64,000 nt of DNA from Flavobacteriaceae bacterium (GCA_013214065.1 JABSPK010000002.1:486388-550387); one strand, 5' to 3'. Counted from the first letter of the stretch, positions 45,608 through 56,783 are shown. Notes: generated by a model not told the origin, from the sequence alone. Numbers and translations: made by a program.

Positions 45608-47251
45608 TTATTCTGCGTTAAAATCCAATGTTTTCTTTCCTTTGGCGATGCTTTCGGCCAACAATAGGGCGTTATAGGCATTGGCCATCTTTCCTGATTT
45701 CGAGATTTCGGTGAACCGTCTCGCTTTGGAGGGATCACCGGCCAACATCACCGAAGCCTTTGAGGTCAAACCCGATTGCATGATGACTTTTTTGACCTGT
45801 ACCGCCGAAAGCGAAGGGTAGTAAGAGCGGATCAATGCGGCAATTCCCGCAACGGCAGGGGCCGCCATTGAAGTACCCCCTTGAAACTCGTAACCATTGT
45901 TCGGCATGGTTGAATAGATATCATCGCCAGGGGCGTACACATCGACGTTTTCTTGGCCGTAATTTGAAAAAGTAGCCACCATTTTGGACCCGTAAGATGG
46001 GGCCAAGGCCCCAACGGTCAAGACATTGTTCGAGAACTCGACTCCTTTGTACTTATGATCGTTCGGGAAATTCGGGTTGGCCAAATCGTCTAGGTCATTG
46101 CCGTCGTTTCCGGCCGCGTGTACGATCAACACGTCATTCGCCGCTGCATATTTGATGGCTTCATACACCCATTCGGCATTTGGGGAATAGGATTTTCCGA
46201 AACTGCAATTGATGATCTTGGCACCATTATCGACGGCATAACGAATACCGAGGGCGATGTCTTTGTCATATTCGTCTCCATTGGGCACGGCCCTGATACT
46301 CATCAATTCGACGTTTTTGGCCACGCCGTTGATTCCTTTTCCATTGTTGCGCTCCGCGGCGATGATCCCTGCGACATGGGTGCCGTGGCTCTCTTCCTCG
46401 ATACGGTTCTTCGGGTTTCCGTTGCCGTAGCCCCGACTGTTGAAGTTATAGGGTTCGTCACCGACGACACTTCTGCCGTCAAACGATTTGTTGAGGTTGT
46501 AATTGGCCCTTTCCGAATAGTACAGAATGCCGTCGTTGAGATCGTCGAGTACGGCATCGATGGTTTCGGCATATTGGTACATTTGTGATAATACCGCTAC
46601 GTGCTGTTGCATCTGATCGGTCTTGGGCTCGATGCCCATCACGTCTTCTTTGGTGTAGCTCGATTTACCGAGCTCCTTTTTGACTGCTTCGTCGGCGCTT
46701 TTGACAACCTGAAGGATCTGTTCGTACTGTTGTTTGTTTTGAACGGCCTGCGGATATTCCTTATCCAGTTCGATCTGTGCCTTTGCCCTAGTGGCGGCAT
46801 CGCCGATACCTAAACGTAGCATCCGGGCGTATTCCAATTGTTCGTTGTACGATTCCCCTAAGAAATTATACCCATGGATGTCGTCGATATAGCCGTTACC
46901 ATCATCGTCCTTTCCGTTGTTCGGGCGTTCGCCTTTGTTGGTCCAAAGCACATCATCAAGATCTTCATGTTCAAGATCCATCCCTGAATCCAAAACGGCC
47001 ACGATTACGGTCTGCCCTTTTTTGGTGCCGATGATTTCGTTATAGGCCTTGTCGATACTCATCCCCGGAATGGTGTCCGAGACCAAATCAGCATGTCCCC
47101 AAGCTTTTTTCTCCGCGGGGGTCAGCTCGGCAATTTTTAGCGGCACCGTATCGATGTTGGCTACTGGGGTAGACACTAAGGTGGTGGCCCCACAGCCGAC
47201 CAAAAACAAACTACTGCAAATCAGGATACCTAAAGAATTCATTCGTACCAT
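45608..47251 (-). CDS. S8 (subtilisin-like) serine peptidase, lipoprotein
   Basis: I choose the ATG at 47251 (MVRMNSLGILICSSLFLVGC), 547 residues; the longer frame would start with TTG. The N terminus ends in a lipobox (FLVGC), so it is probably a surface or periplasmic lipoprotein. The catalytic triad is present: Asp in VAVLDSGMDLEHEDL (near residue 82), His in SHGTHVAGIIA (near 293) and Ser in GGTSMAAPAVAG (near 463). The Asp-His gap of about 210 residues is longer than in subtilisin and holds a helical insertion (TKEDVMGIEPKTDQ and region). It lies 32 bp after the MBL gene and 5 bp before M1. Confidence 0.94.
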   Translation of the reverse strand: MVRMNSLGILICSSLFLVGCGATTLVSTPVANIDTVPLKIAELTPAEKKAWGHADLVSDTIPGMSIDKAYNEIIGTKKGQTVIVAVLDSGMDLEHEDLDDVLWTNKGERPNNGKDDDGNGYIDDIHGYNFLGESYNEQLEYARMLRLGIGDAATRAKAQIELDKEYPQAVQNKQQYEQILQVVKSADEAVKKELGKSSYTKEDVMGIEPKTDQMQQHVAVLSQMYQYAETIDAVLDDLNDGILYYSERANYNLNKSFDGRSVVGDEPYNFNSRGYGNGNPKNRIEEESHGTHVAGIIAAERNNGKGINGVAKNVELMSIRAVPNGDEYDKDIALGIRYAVDNGAKIINCSFGKSYSPNAEWVYEAIKYAAANDVLIVHAAGNDGNDLDDLANPNFPNDHKYKGVEFSNNVLTVGALAPSYGSKMVATFSNYGQENVDVYAPGDDIYSTMPNNGYEFQGGTSMAAPAVAGIAALIRSYYPSLSAVQVKKVIMQSGLTSKASVMLAGDPSKARRFTEISKSGKMANAYNALLLAESIAKGKKTLDFNAE

Positions 47252-47283
47252 ACTATCGGTATTTTTGAAAATTAACTTCGTTG

Positions 47284-48144
47284 TCAATTGAATATTTCGT
47301 TAAATCGGAACAATTCGTCCAAGCGCACTCCTTTTTCCGTTTTTTTCAGGCTACAGAGCTCATTATGGGCATCGTGCTCAAAAAACAGTAAAAGGTCTTT
47401 TTCGACCGCATTTTCAAGAAATACGGCCTTTTCTTCCAAAGTTTTTAGCGGTCGGGTATCGTAACCCATGACATAGGGTAGTGGAATATGGCCCACGGTC
47501 GGCACCAAATCGGCCATAAAGACCAAGGTTTTGCCTTGATAGACGATGTGAGGCAACATTTGTTTTTCGGTATGTCCATCTACAAACAGGATGCCAAAAC
47601 CCAGTTCGCTCGCTTCGATGAAGTCCGACGCTCCCCTCTCGATAAATCGAAGCTGTCCACTGGCCTCCATAGGCTCGAGGTTTTCCTTTAAGAACGACGC
47701 CTTTTCACGGGCGTTGGGCTGCATGGCCCATTTCCAATGCGCTTCGTTAGTCCAATAGGTGGCGTTGGCAAAGGCAGGCTCATACCCGGTTCTGTCTTTG
47801 TTCCATTGTACACTGCCCCCACAATGATCGAAATGCAAATGGGTCATGAACACATCGGTAATGTCGTCGGCATGGAAACCGAGATCTCGCAATGATTTGT
47901 CCAAAGTAAAAGGACCCCATCGGTGGTAGTGGCTGAAAAACTTATCGGATTGTTTGTTGCCGAGCCCGGTATCGATCAAGATCAATCGGCCACCGTCTTC
48001 GATCAAAAGACTTCTGGCGGCGATGTCGATCATATTCTTGTCGTCGGCCGGATTGGTGCGCGACCAAAGCGATTTGGGCACTACGCCGAACATGGCCCCG
48101 CCATCGAGCTTAAAATTTCCGGTTTCAACAGGGTATACGGTCAT
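47284..48144 (-). CDS. MBL-fold metallo-hydrolase
   Basis: I take the ATG at 48144 (MTVYPVETGNFKLDGGAMFG), 286 residues. The metallo-beta-lactamase signature is THLHFDHCGG (near residue 106), followed by zinc-ligand regions around FVDGHTEKQMLPHIV (near 200) and a His in FEHDAHNE near the C terminus. Family members hydrolyse lactones, thioesters or phosphodiesters; the GAMFGVVPKSLW segment near the N terminus is typical of AHL-lactonase-like proteins. Substrate not assignable. It starts the MBL-S8-M1 run. Confidence 0.9.
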   Translation of the reverse strand: MTVYPVETGNFKLDGGAMFGVVPKSLWSRTNPADDKNMIDIAARSLLIEDGGRLILIDTGLGNKQSDKFFSHYHRWGPFTLDKSLRDLGFHADDITDVFMTHLHFDHCGGSVQWNKDRTGYEPAFANATYWTNEAHWKWAMQPNAREKASFLKENLEPMEASGQLRFIERGASDFIEASELGFGILFVDGHTEKQMLPHIVYQGKTLVFMADLVPTVGHIPLPYVMGYDTRPLKTLEEKAVFLENAVEKDLLLFFEHDAHNELCSLKKTEKGVRLDELFRFNEIFN

Positions 48145-48311
48145 CAAAAGGAAAATGCGGCGCAAAATAAGAAAAGCACGCTGTAATCCCTTTAAACACA
48201 TCGGATTATTAGCCGTATTTTAACAAAACAACGATAAAATCGCTGATGCGACCGAAGCGAAAAACCGCATTTTTTTTGAAATAAAAACAGTATTTTTCCA
48301 AAAAAAGAGAG

Positions 48312-50147
48312 ATGCTCGAACTTGCTGGTATCATTATTCTAGGGATCATCGCCCAATGGATGGCTTGGCGCTTGAAACTGCCGGCGATCTTGCCGTTGAT
48401 CCTTATCGGTTTATTGGTTGGCCCGATTGCCACCTTGTATACCGAAGACGGTTCGAAACTCATTGAACCGATTTGGAACGGCACCAAGGGTCTTTTTCCC
48501 GGCGAAGGATTGTATTATTTCGTTTCCTTGGCGATAAGCATCATCCTGTTCGAAGGGGGGCTCACCTTAAAGCGATCCGAAATCAAGAACGTCGGTCCGG
48601 TAATCACCAAACTGATTACCCTGGGATCGACGGTCACCTTTTTCGGGGCCGGGGTTGCCGCACATTATATTTTCGGATTGAGCTGGCAGATTTCTTTTTT
48701 GTTCGCCGCCTTGATCATTGTGACGGGCCCAACGGTAATCACCCCTATTTTGCGTAACATCCCCTTAAAAAAGGATGTTTCGGCGGTTTTGAAATGGGAG
48801 GGTATCCTGATCGATCCCATCGGAGCCTTGGTCGCGGTTTTGGTGTTTGAGTTCATCAGTGTCGGCGAAGGAAGTGCTTTTACCAAAACGGCTTTGATCG
48901 AATTCGGAAAGATTTTGCTTTTCGGCACCACCTTCGGATTCACTTTCGCCCATGCCTTGGCTTTTGCGATTCGAAAGAACCTGATCCCGCACTACCTGAT
49001 GAACGTGGTGTCGCTCTCGGTGGTCTTGCTGGTTTTTGTGGAGTCCGACATTTTTGCCCATGAATCGGGCCTTTTGGCCGTTGTGGTCATGGGGATGGTC
49101 TTAGGGAATATGAATCTTCCGAACTTGAAGGAATTGTTGTATTTCAAGGAATCCTTGAGCGTACTGCTCATCTCTATCTTATTTATCTTATTGGCCGCCA
49201 ATATCAACATCAGTGATCTCGAGTTGCTATACAACTGGAAAACGGCATTGCTCTTTGCCTCGGTGGTCTTCATCATCAGGCCGCTGGGGGTCTTCTTAAG
49301 CACCCAGGGGTCCGGCCTCAAACTCAATGAAAAGATGTTTATCGGTTGGGTAGGCCCAAGGGGTATCGTAGCTGCAGGGATCGCTTCACTTTTTGGATCC
49401 AAATTATTGGTCAAAGGGGAGCCTGGCGCAGAGTACATCACCCCCCTGGTCTTTATGATCGTTTTAGGTACGGTACTTTTAAATGCGACTACCGCCCGGG
49501 TGTTCGCCCGGATTGTCGGGGTCTTCCTTTCGAAATCGGAGGGAATCCTTATCATCGGTGCCTCGAAAGTTTCGCGATTGATCGCCAGTTATTTGAAAAA
49601 GAACAACCGTCACGTGGTACTAATCGATAACAACCAGGCCAATATCGACATGGCGTCGAAGTTAGGCATCGAGGCCATGACCGCGAACATCTATTCCGAT
49701 ACGCTGACCGATAATATCGAACTCAATGACATGGGCTATTTGATGGCTTTGACGGGCAACTCGGACCTCAACAAGTTCGCGATCAACAAATTCCAGAAAC
49801 AGTTCGGTGAAAACGGCGCCTATCGTTTGGTGAACCCCGACGAAATGAACGACCCCGACAACAACCCGGAAGATGCGGTATTTTCACATACCGATGACTT
49901 CATCAAATTGATGGATGCGGTGCGTAAGTACCCCTCGATCAACGAGATCGATATTAAAGACAAGGCGCATTTCGATCGCCTGATCGAGATGACGGAGAAA
50001 GACAATGACATCATTCCGGTTTTCATCAAGGAGCCGAATGGCGACATCAAGATTTTACCGGCGGATAGTAAGGCGTATGCAATGAACGGAGAGGGGTATC
50101 AACTGGCCTATTTGGGTAAGGTGTTCGATTTTGATGACGACAATTAG
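48312..50147 (+). CDS. cation:proton antiporter with RCK/TrkA-N domain
   Basis: 611 residues. CPA1/CPA2-type membrane domain (about 1-395) with about twelve hydrophobic segments (for example [64 protein letters not shown]), including the GPTV segment. A cytoplasmic TrkA-N domain follows (about 410-540), with [17 protein letters not shown] and [12 protein letters not shown]. The C-terminal domain (to 611) may bind a ligand. It exchanges Na+/K+ for H+ and the RCK part probably senses nucleotide. The stop overlaps the lepA stop by 4 bp on the opposite strand. Confidence 0.9.
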   Translation: MLELAGIIILGIIAQWMAWRLKLPAILPLILIGLLVGPIATLYTEDGSKLIEPIWNGTKGLFPGEGLYYFVSLAISIILFEGGLTLKRSEIKNVGPVITKLITLGSTVTFFGAGVAAHYIFGLSWQISFLFAALIIVTGPTVITPILRNIPLKKDVSAVLKWEGILIDPIGALVAVLVFEFISVGEGSAFTKTALIEFGKILLFGTTFGFTFAHALAFAIRKNLIPHYLMNVVSLSVVLLVFVESDIFAHESGLLAVVVMGMVLGNMNLPNLKELLYFKESLSVLLISILFILLAANINISDLELLYNWKTALLFASVVFIIRPLGVFLSTQGSGLKLNEKMFIGWVGPRGIVAAGIASLFGSKLLVKGEPGAEYITPLVFMIVLGTVLLNATTARVFARIVGVFLSKSEGILIIGASKVSRLIASYLKKNNRHVVLIDNNQANIDMASKLGIEAMTANIYSDTLTDNIELNDMGYLMALTGNSDLNKFAINKFQKQFGENGAYRLVNPDEMNDPDNNPEDAVFSHTDDFIKLMDAVRKYPSINEIDIKDKAHFDRLIEMTEKDNDIIPVFIKEPNGDIKILPADSKAYAMNGEGYQLAYLGKVFDFDDDN

Positions 50148-51940
50148 TCGTTCAGCTTCAACACCGCCATAAAAGCCTGTTGCGGGATTTCGACGTTACC
50201 CACCTGGCGCATCCGCTTCTTTCCCTTTTTCTGCTTTTCCAACAGCTTCCGTTTCCGTGAGATATCCCCACCATAACATTTGGCGGTCACGTCTTTTCTC
50301 AAGGCTTTAATGGTCTCGCGGGATATGATCTTGGAACCGATAGCGGCCTGAATCGGGATATCGAACTGCTGTCGCGGAATCAACTCTTTCAGTTTTTCAC
50401 ACATCTTTTTGCCGATGGTATGGGCATTGTCAAAGTGTACCAGAGCCGATAGCGCATCGACGGGCTGGGCGTTGAGTAAGATATCGACCCGTACCAATTT
50501 CGACACCCGCATACCGATAGGCGCATAGTCGAAAGAGGCATATCCTTTGGATACCGTTTTTAAACGGTCGTAGAAATCGAAGACGATCTCGGCCAAAGGC
50601 ATGTCAAAAGTCAGCTCCACCCGTTCGGTGGTCAAATAGGTCTGATTGGTGATCTGGCCCCGTTTGTCGATACACAACGACATCACGTTACCCACAAAAT
50701 CGGACTTGGTGATGATCGTCGCTTTGATATACGGCTCTTCCACCCGATCTACGGTCGATGGGTCGGGCAAATCGGAGGGGTTGTTGACGATCACGATTTC
50801 GTCCGTATGCTTGGTCGTAAACGCATGGTAACTTACGTTGGGTACCGTGGTGATCACGGTCATGTCGAATTCACGTTCCAACCGCTCCTGAATGATCTCC
50901 ATATGCAACATCCCCAAGAAGCCACATCGAAAACCGAATCCGAGGGCGGCACTACTCTCCGGGGTGAAGACCAAGGAGGCATCGTTTAGCTGCAGTTTTT
51001 CCATGGAAGAACGCAATTCCTCGAAATCTTCGGTATCTACCGGATAGATGCCCGCAAAAACCATCGGCTTCACATCCTCGAAGCCCGCAATGGCACTTTC
51101 CGATGGGTTTTCGGCCAGGGTAATGGTATCGCCCACTTTGACTTCCCGCGCATCTTTGATACCGGTGATCAAGTAACCGACATCACCCGTTGAAATTTTC
51201 GGTTTGGGCACTTGGTTGAGCTTGAGGGTTCCGATTTCATCGGCGAAATAACTTTTGCCCGTGGCCATAAAGGTGATTTTTTGACCTTTTTTGAGCGCGC
51301 CGTTCACGATCCTGAAATAGGTTTCCACACCGCGAAACGGGTTGTAAACCGAATCAAAGACCAACGCTTGAAGCGGGGCGTCGACCGCTCCTTCGGGAGC
51401 CGGGACCCGTTCGATTATCGCATTGAGGATGGCTTCGATGCCGATTCCGGTCTTGGCACTGGCCGGAATGACCTCTTCGGGGTCACAGCCCAATAGGTCG
51501 ACAATGTCGTCAGTGACCTCTTCGGGGTTGGCGCTGGGCAAATCGACCTTGTTCAATACGGGAATGATTTCCAAATCGTTCTCAAGGGCCAAGTAGAGGT
51601 TTGAAATCGTCTGTGCCTGAATGCTCTGAGCGGCGTCTACGACCAACAGGGCCCCTTCACAGGCCGCGATGGAGCGTGAGACCTCATAGGAGAAATCAAC
51701 GTGGCCGGGGGTGTCGATCAAATTCAACACATATTCCTGGCCCTCATGCACATATTCCATTTGAATGGCATGGCTTTTTATGGTAATGCCCCGTTCGCGT
51801 TCGAGATCCATGCTATCGAGCAGCTGATCTTGTTTTTCACGTTCCGAAACGGCGCCGGTAAAATCAAGCAATCGATCGGCCAGGGTACTCTTACCGTGAT
51901 CGATATGGGCAATAATGCAAAAGTTTCTGATGTTCTTCAT
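50144..51940 (-). CDS. lepA: translation elongation factor 4 (LepA)
   Basis: 598 residues from the ATG at 51940 ([17 protein letters not shown]); another ATG two codons upstream is possible. LepA is a translational GTPase that acts in ribosome assembly and can back-translocate the ribosome. G1 AHIDHGKST (residues 10-18), G2 near GITIKS, G3 DTPGHVDF (near 77), G4 NKVDLP (near 131) and G5 SAKTG (near 163) are all seen. The C-terminal RNA-binding domain, [21 protein letters not shown], is complete. A TAnnTTTG element lies upstream. Confidence 0.97.
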   Translation of the reverse strand: MKNIRNFCIIAHIDHGKSTLADRLLDFTGAVSEREKQDQLLDSMDLERERGITIKSHAIQMEYVHEGQEYVLNLIDTPGHVDFSYEVSRSIAACEGALLVVDAAQSIQAQTISNLYLALENDLEIIPVLNKVDLPSANPEEVTDDIVDLLGCDPEEVIPASAKTGIGIEAILNAIIERVPAPEGAVDAPLQALVFDSVYNPFRGVETYFRIVNGALKKGQKITFMATGKSYFADEIGTLKLNQVPKPKISTGDVGYLITGIKDAREVKVGDTITLAENPSESAIAGFEDVKPMVFAGIYPVDTEDFEELRSSMEKLQLNDASLVFTPESSAALGFGFRCGFLGMLHMEIIQERLEREFDMTVITTVPNVSYHAFTTKHTDEIVIVNNPSDLPDPSTVDRVEEPYIKATIITKSDFVGNVMSLCIDKRGQITNQTYLTTERVELTFDMPLAEIVFDFYDRLKTVSKGYASFDYAPIGMRVSKLVRVDILLNAQPVDALSALVHFDNAHTIGKKMCEKLKELIPRQQFDIPIQAAIGSKIISRETIKALRKDVTAKCYGGDISRKRKLLEKQKKGKKRMRQVGNVEIPQQAFMAVLKLND

Positions 51941-51981
51941 CGACATAGGCTCAGGGGTATGGCAATTATCCTAGGCAACTG

Positions 51982-51989
51982 CAAATATA
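51982..51989 (-). promoter_or_regulatory. putative -7 promoter element of lepA
   Basis: TATATTTG on the minus strand, about 41 bp before the lepA ATG; -33 not clear. Confidence 0.45.
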
Positions 51990-52056
51990 CCTCTTTTGCG
52001 ACGCTGTCATTGGCTTTGTTGGAAGTTTAGCGCGAAAGGCTGTAAATTATTTTCTT

Positions 52057-52064
52057 TAGCTTTG
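52057..52064 (+). promoter_or_regulatory. putative -7 promoter element of the outer-membrane barrel gene
   Basis: TAGCTTTG, TAnnTTTG type, 19 bp before the ATG; no clear -33 TTG. Confidence 0.45.
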
Positions 52065-52083
52065 GGAGACAACCCAAACCTAA

Positions 52084-54501
52084 ATGAAGTACCTACCGAC
52101 CGTATTGATTTCCCTCTGTTTGGGGCTGTTTCAGCTTCAAGCCCAGGATTTTTCCATTGCCGGAAAAGTGGTCGACAGCAATGATGAAATCATTCCTTTT
52201 GCGAACATCCTCCTATTGAACGCCGCCGACAGTACGTTTGTAAAGGGCACCTCGGCAAACGACCAAGGGCTTTTCGTTCTCGAAGCCGTCGCTCCGAACC
52301 TTTACCTATTACAAGCCAGCTATATCGGCCGGGGCTCCAAACCCTTGGCCTTGGATGTTAAGGCGGATATCAGATTAGGGGCCTTGGTGATTCCGAAGGC
52401 GACCGAAGACCTCGACGAGGTCGTGGTCACTGCCAGACGACCGACGGTGAGGCGCCTGACAGACCGTTTGGTTTTCGATGTGGAGAATACCGTGGTGTCG
52501 CAAGGGACCTCTTGGGACATTTTAAAAAACACCCCTGGCGTGATCGTGAACCAAGAAGAATTGATGATACGGGGGCAATCGGCAACGATATATCTTAACG
52601 ATAGAAAGGTACAATTGTCTGGCGATGAGGCGAAAGAGCTGCTAGAAGGTTTGTCGGGGGTCAACATCCAATCGGTGGAAGTGATTCCCAATCCACCGGC
52701 ACGTTATGAGGCCGAGTCCGGACCCATTTTGAACATCGTGACCAGCAAGACCATTTTGCCGGGGTACAAAGGAAGTCTCAACGGCAGTTATACGCAAGCC
52801 GTATTTCCGAAGTACAGTTTCGGTACCAGCCACTACTTTAAGACCGACAAACTCAATTTTTTCGCGAACTATACGGTCAACCCCAAAAAAGAATTGCGCA
52901 AGACCGATAAGGGCATCCGATTTCTAGATGCCAACAATGCCGCTTTTTCGATTTGGGATACCGAGAATCAAGAAACCAATCGGGCAGTCACCCATACGGG
53001 CACACTGATCACCGACTATACATTTAGCGATAAGACCTCGCTGAACCTGACTTCGACGGTATTCGTAAATCCGGATCAGGAGACCAACAGTTCGTTGCGA
53101 AACAGCATCAGTACCCCGGGCGGGGTCCTCGATTCGACCTTTACGACCACGAATGGAATCGCTACCGATTCGAAGAATTTGGCCGTGGATCTGACGTTGA
53201 ACCAAAAACTGGGCGACAAAGGGGCCAAACTGGTGGTCAATGGGCACCTTACGGAGTATTCCCTTGATTTCTTCCAACAAATCGGTTCGGATTATTTCGA
53301 TGGTTCCGGGGCTTTTTTGCGCTCTTTTTCATTCGACACCGACTCTGAACAAGACATTTCAATACGTACCGGCCAGGTCGATTTTTTGACGCCTTTGGGT
53401 ACGGCGTCTTTCGAGGCCGGGGCCAAATATTCGTCAATAGCTTCTGAAAGTCGGATCGTGTACGACAATTTCCAAGGGTCGGACCCCTCGGTCAACGAAG
53501 GCCTTTCAGATGCCTTCAATTATGATGAACAAGTCTTCGCCCTTTATTTGAGTTGGTTCAAGAGCTGGGAGAAGTGGTCCTTGAAACTCGGAACCCGAGG
53601 GGAGCTGACCGATGCAACCGGTGAGTCGTTGACTTTGGGCAGCGTGAACCGACAAGATTTTTTCGAACTGTTCCCATCGATCAATCTTTTGCACACCCCG
53701 AATGAGAACCACAGCTTTTCGATCGATTACGGACGCCGTCTCGAACGCCCCCGATACAACGACCTGAACCCTTTTCGCAACTTTATCAATGAAAACGACT
53801 TCGAGGAAGGCAACCCCTCGCTACGCCCCTATTTTTCGAACAACTTCAACTTCAACTATACGTACAATAACGTGTGGTTCTTCGACCTTTATTATCGGGA
53901 CAATGGGGAAACCATCAACTATTTGGTATTTCAAGATAATGACGCCCTTACGCTTCGTGAACTCAAACAGAATGTGTTGGACAGCCAATCCTATGGTCTC
54001 GACATCACCTATAGCAACTCGATTCTGGATGCCTGGTATCTCTTTTCCTATGTCTCCTTCTTTCATGAAGACGAGACCTTCTTGGCCGTTGAAAGCGGCA
54101 ACCAACCCTTTACCAATGAGGTTGACGGGGTATATGCCCAGCTGTCGAATTATTTGACCTTGAGCGGCGATGGCAGTCTCACGGGGGAAGTGTCTTTAAG
54201 TTACCTCTCCAACTTCTTGTTCGGTTCCTACGTCTCCGACGAACAGTTGAACCTGACTTTGGGACTGCGGAAGTCACTTTGGAACGATCGCGCCACGGTA
54301 TCAATCGCAGCCGAAGACCTTTTGGAAAGCTATGTGCCTACCTACACCTCGCGGTATTTGAACCAAGATAATTTTTATCGAAGAAGGCCCGAAACCCAAT
54401 TTATCCGTGTCGGGTTCACCTATAATTTCGGGAATTTCCGACTCGAGGACAACCAGCGCGAAATCGATAAAAAGGAACGCGAACGGATCAATGGGGAATA
54501 A
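52084..54501 (+). CDS. outer-membrane beta-barrel (OMP_b-brl_3/TonB-dependent-like) protein with carboxypeptidase-regulatory-like domain
   Basis: 805 residues. Signal peptide (residues 1-21, QLQAQ), a CarboxypepD_reg-like domain (about 24-105; GKVVDSNDEIIPFANILL), a plug-like region (about 118-215; TSWDILKNTPGVIVNQEELMIRG, VEVIPNPPARYEAESG) and a long beta barrel to the C terminus. It resembles SusC-like/TonB-dependent receptors, but there is no SusD partner nearby. The substrate is not known. Confidence 0.88.
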   Translation: MKYLPTVLISLCLGLFQLQAQDFSIAGKVVDSNDEIIPFANILLLNAADSTFVKGTSANDQGLFVLEAVAPNLYLLQASYIGRGSKPLALDVKADIRLGALVIPKATEDLDEVVVTARRPTVRRLTDRLVFDVENTVVSQGTSWDILKNTPGVIVNQEELMIRGQSATIYLNDRKVQLSGDEAKELLEGLSGVNIQSVEVIPNPPARYEAESGPILNIVTSKTILPGYKGSLNGSYTQAVFPKYSFGTSHYFKTDKLNFFANYTVNPKKELRKTDKGIRFLDANNAAFSIWDTENQETNRAVTHTGTLITDYTFSDKTSLNLTSTVFVNPDQETNSSLRNSISTPGGVLDSTFTTTNGIATDSKNLAVDLTLNQKLGDKGAKLVVNGHLTEYSLDFFQQIGSDYFDGSGAFLRSFSFDTDSEQDISIRTGQVDFLTPLGTASFEAGAKYSSIASESRIVYDNFQGSDPSVNEGLSDAFNYDEQVFALYLSWFKSWEKWSLKLGTRGELTDATGESLTLGSVNRQDFFELFPSINLLHTPNENHSFSIDYGRRLERPRYNDLNPFRNFINENDFEEGNPSLRPYFSNNFNFNYTYNNVWFFDLYYRDNGETINYLVFQDNDALTLRELKQNVLDSQSYGLDITYSNSILDAWYLFSYVSFFHEDETFLAVESGNQPFTNEVDGVYAQLSNYLTLSGDGSLTGEVSLSYLSNFLFGSYVSDEQLNLTLGLRKSLWNDRATVSIAAEDLLESYVPTYTSRYLNQDNFYRRRPETQFIRVGFTYNFGNFRLEDNQREIDKKERERINGE

Positions 54502-54530
54502 GCGATGGTCACAATGACAACGCCCTCATT

Positions 54531-54561
54531 TTGAGAAACTTCACTTTTTGCCGTATTTTTG
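54531..54561 (+). promoter_or_regulatory. promoter of dusB
   Basis: TTG at 54531-54533, 20 bp spacing, TATTTTTG at 54554-54561: a complete Bacteroidota-type promoter 19 bp before the start. Confidence 0.7.
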
Positions 54562-54580
54562 CCTCCCATAAAAAAAGAAC

Positions 54581-55573
54581 GTGCCACAGATAGGTAACAT
54601 AGCGCTTCCCGAATTCCCCTTGCTTTTGGCCCCCATGGAGGATGTCAGTGACCCTCCATTTCGAGCCCTCTGCAAAGAGAACGGCGCCGATGTAGTGTAT
54701 ACCGAGTTCATTTCCTCAGAAGGGTTGATCCGAGATGCCGCCAAAAGCGTCATTAAATTGGACATTTATGAAAAGGAGCGGCCCGTCGGCATCCAGATTT
54801 TCGGTGCCGAGATGGATTCGATGCTCCAGGCCATCGATATCGTTGAAAAATCCAATCCGGACATCATCGATATCAATTTCGGTTGCCCGGTCAAAAAAGT
54901 AGTCAGTAAAAATGCTGGGGCAGGGATCTTACGCGACATTCCGTTGATGGTCAAATTGACCGAGGCCATGGTGAAACGCACCAAGCTTCCTGTAACGGTG
55001 AAGACCCGATTGGGTTGGGACAGTGATTCCATCAAGATCGTGGAGGTGGCCGAGCGTTTGCAGGATGTGGGCATCGAAGCGATATCGATCCACGGGCGCA
55101 CCCGGGTACAGATGTACAAGGGCCATGCCGATTGGAAGCCGATTGCTGCGGTCAAGAACAACCCGCGCATGCACATCCCGGTTTTTGGGAATGGGGATGT
55201 CGACAGTCCGGAAGCCGCGGTGCGAATGCGTGATGATTTCGGACTTGACGGGGCCATGATCGGTCGGGCGAGTATCGGAAACCCTTGGTTCTTCAACCAA
55301 GTCAAACACTACTTCAAAACAGGGCAACACCTACCATCCCCCAGTATGGAAGAACGGGTCACCGCCGCACGAAGGCATTTGCAGATGGCCATTGATTGGA
55401 AGGGGGAGAAGTTGGGTGTTTTCGAAACCAGAAGGCATTATACCAACTACTTCAAAGGGATACCGCATTTTAAGGAATACCGCATGAAAATGGTAACCAG
55501 TGATGAATCGGCCGATGTTTTCGCGGCCTTTGATGAGGTGCTCGAGAAATTCGGCGACTTCCAATTCGCCTAA
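54581..55573 (+). CDS. dusB: tRNA dihydrouridine synthase DusB
   Basis: 330 residues with a GTG start at 54581 (no upstream ATG in frame; the Dus core starts soon after). Dus enzymes reduce uridine in the tRNA D-loop using FMN and NADPH. FMN-binding LLAPMEDVSDPPFRALC (residues 13-29), the GCPVKKVVSKNAGAG segment containing catalytic Cys (near 102), KTRLGWD (near 142), IHGRTRVQMYKG (near 172) and GNGDV (near 207) are seen. The stop overlaps the stop of the permease gene by 4 bp. Confidence 0.95.
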   Translation: MPQIGNIALPEFPLLLAPMEDVSDPPFRALCKENGADVVYTEFISSEGLIRDAAKSVIKLDIYEKERPVGIQIFGAEMDSMLQAIDIVEKSNPDIIDINFGCPVKKVVSKNAGAGILRDIPLMVKLTEAMVKRTKLPVTVKTRLGWDSDSIKIVEVAERLQDVGIEAISIHGRTRVQMYKGHADWKPIAAVKNNPRMHIPVFGNGDVDSPEAAVRMRDDFGLDGAMIGRASIGNPWFFNQVKHYFKTGQHLPSPSMEERVTAARRHLQMAIDWKGEKLGVFETRRHYTNYFKGIPHFKEYRMKMVTSDESADVFAAFDEVLEKFGDFQFA

Positions 55574-56781
55574 AGGCGCACCAACTTTTCTGAAATCCGA
55601 CTGCTTGCGATTTTGGCCGAAATGAGCCCGAGTACCGCGATCGTTCCCAACACGATAAAGACGTTGATCAGTTTGAATTCTACCGGATAGGCTAATGAAG
55701 GGGTGATCATCAACCATTCGAAAGCCAGTTGTGAACCCACCAATGCCGCCCCAATGGCGACTCCGATCAAGCCACCGGTAAGGGTCACCAAAATCCCTTG
55801 AATGAAGTAGATCCGACGCAAATCTTTGACGGTAGAACCCAAGGCGAAAAGGGTCTTTGAATTCTGCTGCTTATCAAGGATCATCATGATAATGGCCCCG
55901 ACCACATTGAAGAGGGCGATGATCAATACAAGGGTAAAAATAAGATAGGTGGCCAGGTTTTCGGTGTTGAGCATGCGATACAGCGTGCTGTTCAGCTCTT
56001 GTCGGGTCAGTACGATGACCTTGTTCCCCAAAATCTCGGAAACGCTTGCCCGCAGTCTATCCAAATCGGCGGTAGGGGCTAGCTTGAAATTGATGCCCGA
56101 AACCAGGGTGCTGTCTTTTTCGAGAAAGGCCTGTACCAAAGGGAGGTCTGCAAAAACGTATTGCTTGTCCAAATTCTCTTCGATGGCATAGACCCCACTT
56201 ACCACCACCGGTAATTCGTTGTAAAACGACTTGGATCGCAAGGCATCGGCGGTCAAGGACCCTTTGCCCGGCTTGAGCGTGATCACGCTCAAGGGGTTGT
56301 TGTAATTGTCAATGGTCAAGGACAGCAAATTCGCGATACCGATACCGACCACGGCCTGTTGCTCGCTGACCCCCCAATTGCCGTAGTACAAAATACTATC
56401 GACCCCGGTGACCTGGCGATAGGCACTGTCGATCCCTTTGATATAGGCGATGTGGCTTTTGCCCCGGTGGCTGAGGTACACCCGTTCTTCGATCTCTTTT
56501 GAAAATCCGATAAGGCCTGAAATCGAAGCCAATCGGGATTGCTCCCCTTCTGAAAGGGTGTAGAATTTGCCGGTAGTGGCAATGGCTTTGATGTCGGGGT
56601 CAAAGGTGTTGGTGAATTGGAGGCTAAAGGTCTTTAACCCCGCAAAAGCGGAAAGCACGACGAAAAGGGCCGCCGAACCGATGACGATGACGAGAAAGGT
56701 GATGAAATTGATGATGTTGACCGCATTCTGGCCGCTTTTCGAACGCAGGTAGCGTTTGGCGATGTAGAGCGGAAAGTTCAA
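55570..56781 (-). CDS. FtsX-type ABC transporter permease (LolC/E-like)
   Basis: 403 residues. An N-terminal helix (about 22-45), a MacB-type periplasmic domain (about 50-250) and three C-terminal membrane helices (about 275-300, 322-345, 370-395) are typical of LolC/LolE or MacB-like permeases. Such permeases work with a separate ATPase that is not in this neighbourhood. It begins 2 bp after the rbfA stop, so the two are probably co-transcribed. Confidence 0.9.
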   Translation of the reverse strand: MNFPLYIAKRYLRSKSGQNAVNIINFITFLVIVIGSAALFVVLSAFAGLKTFSLQFTNTFDPDIKAIATTGKFYTLSEGEQSRLASISGLIGFSKEIEERVYLSHRGKSHIAYIKGIDSAYRQVTGVDSILYYGNWGVSEQQAVVGIGIANLLSLTIDNYNNPLSVITLKPGKGSLTADALRSKSFYNELPVVVSGVYAIEENLDKQYVFADLPLVQAFLEKDSTLVSGINFKLAPTADLDRLRASVSEILGNKVIVLTRQELNSTLYRMLNTENLATYLIFTLVLIIALFNVVGAIIMMILDKQQNSKTLFALGSTVKDLRRIYFIQGILVTLTGGLIGVAIGAALVGSQLAFEWLMITPSLAYPVEFKLINVFIVLGTIAVLGLISAKIASSRISEKLVRL

Positions 56782-56783
56782 GA

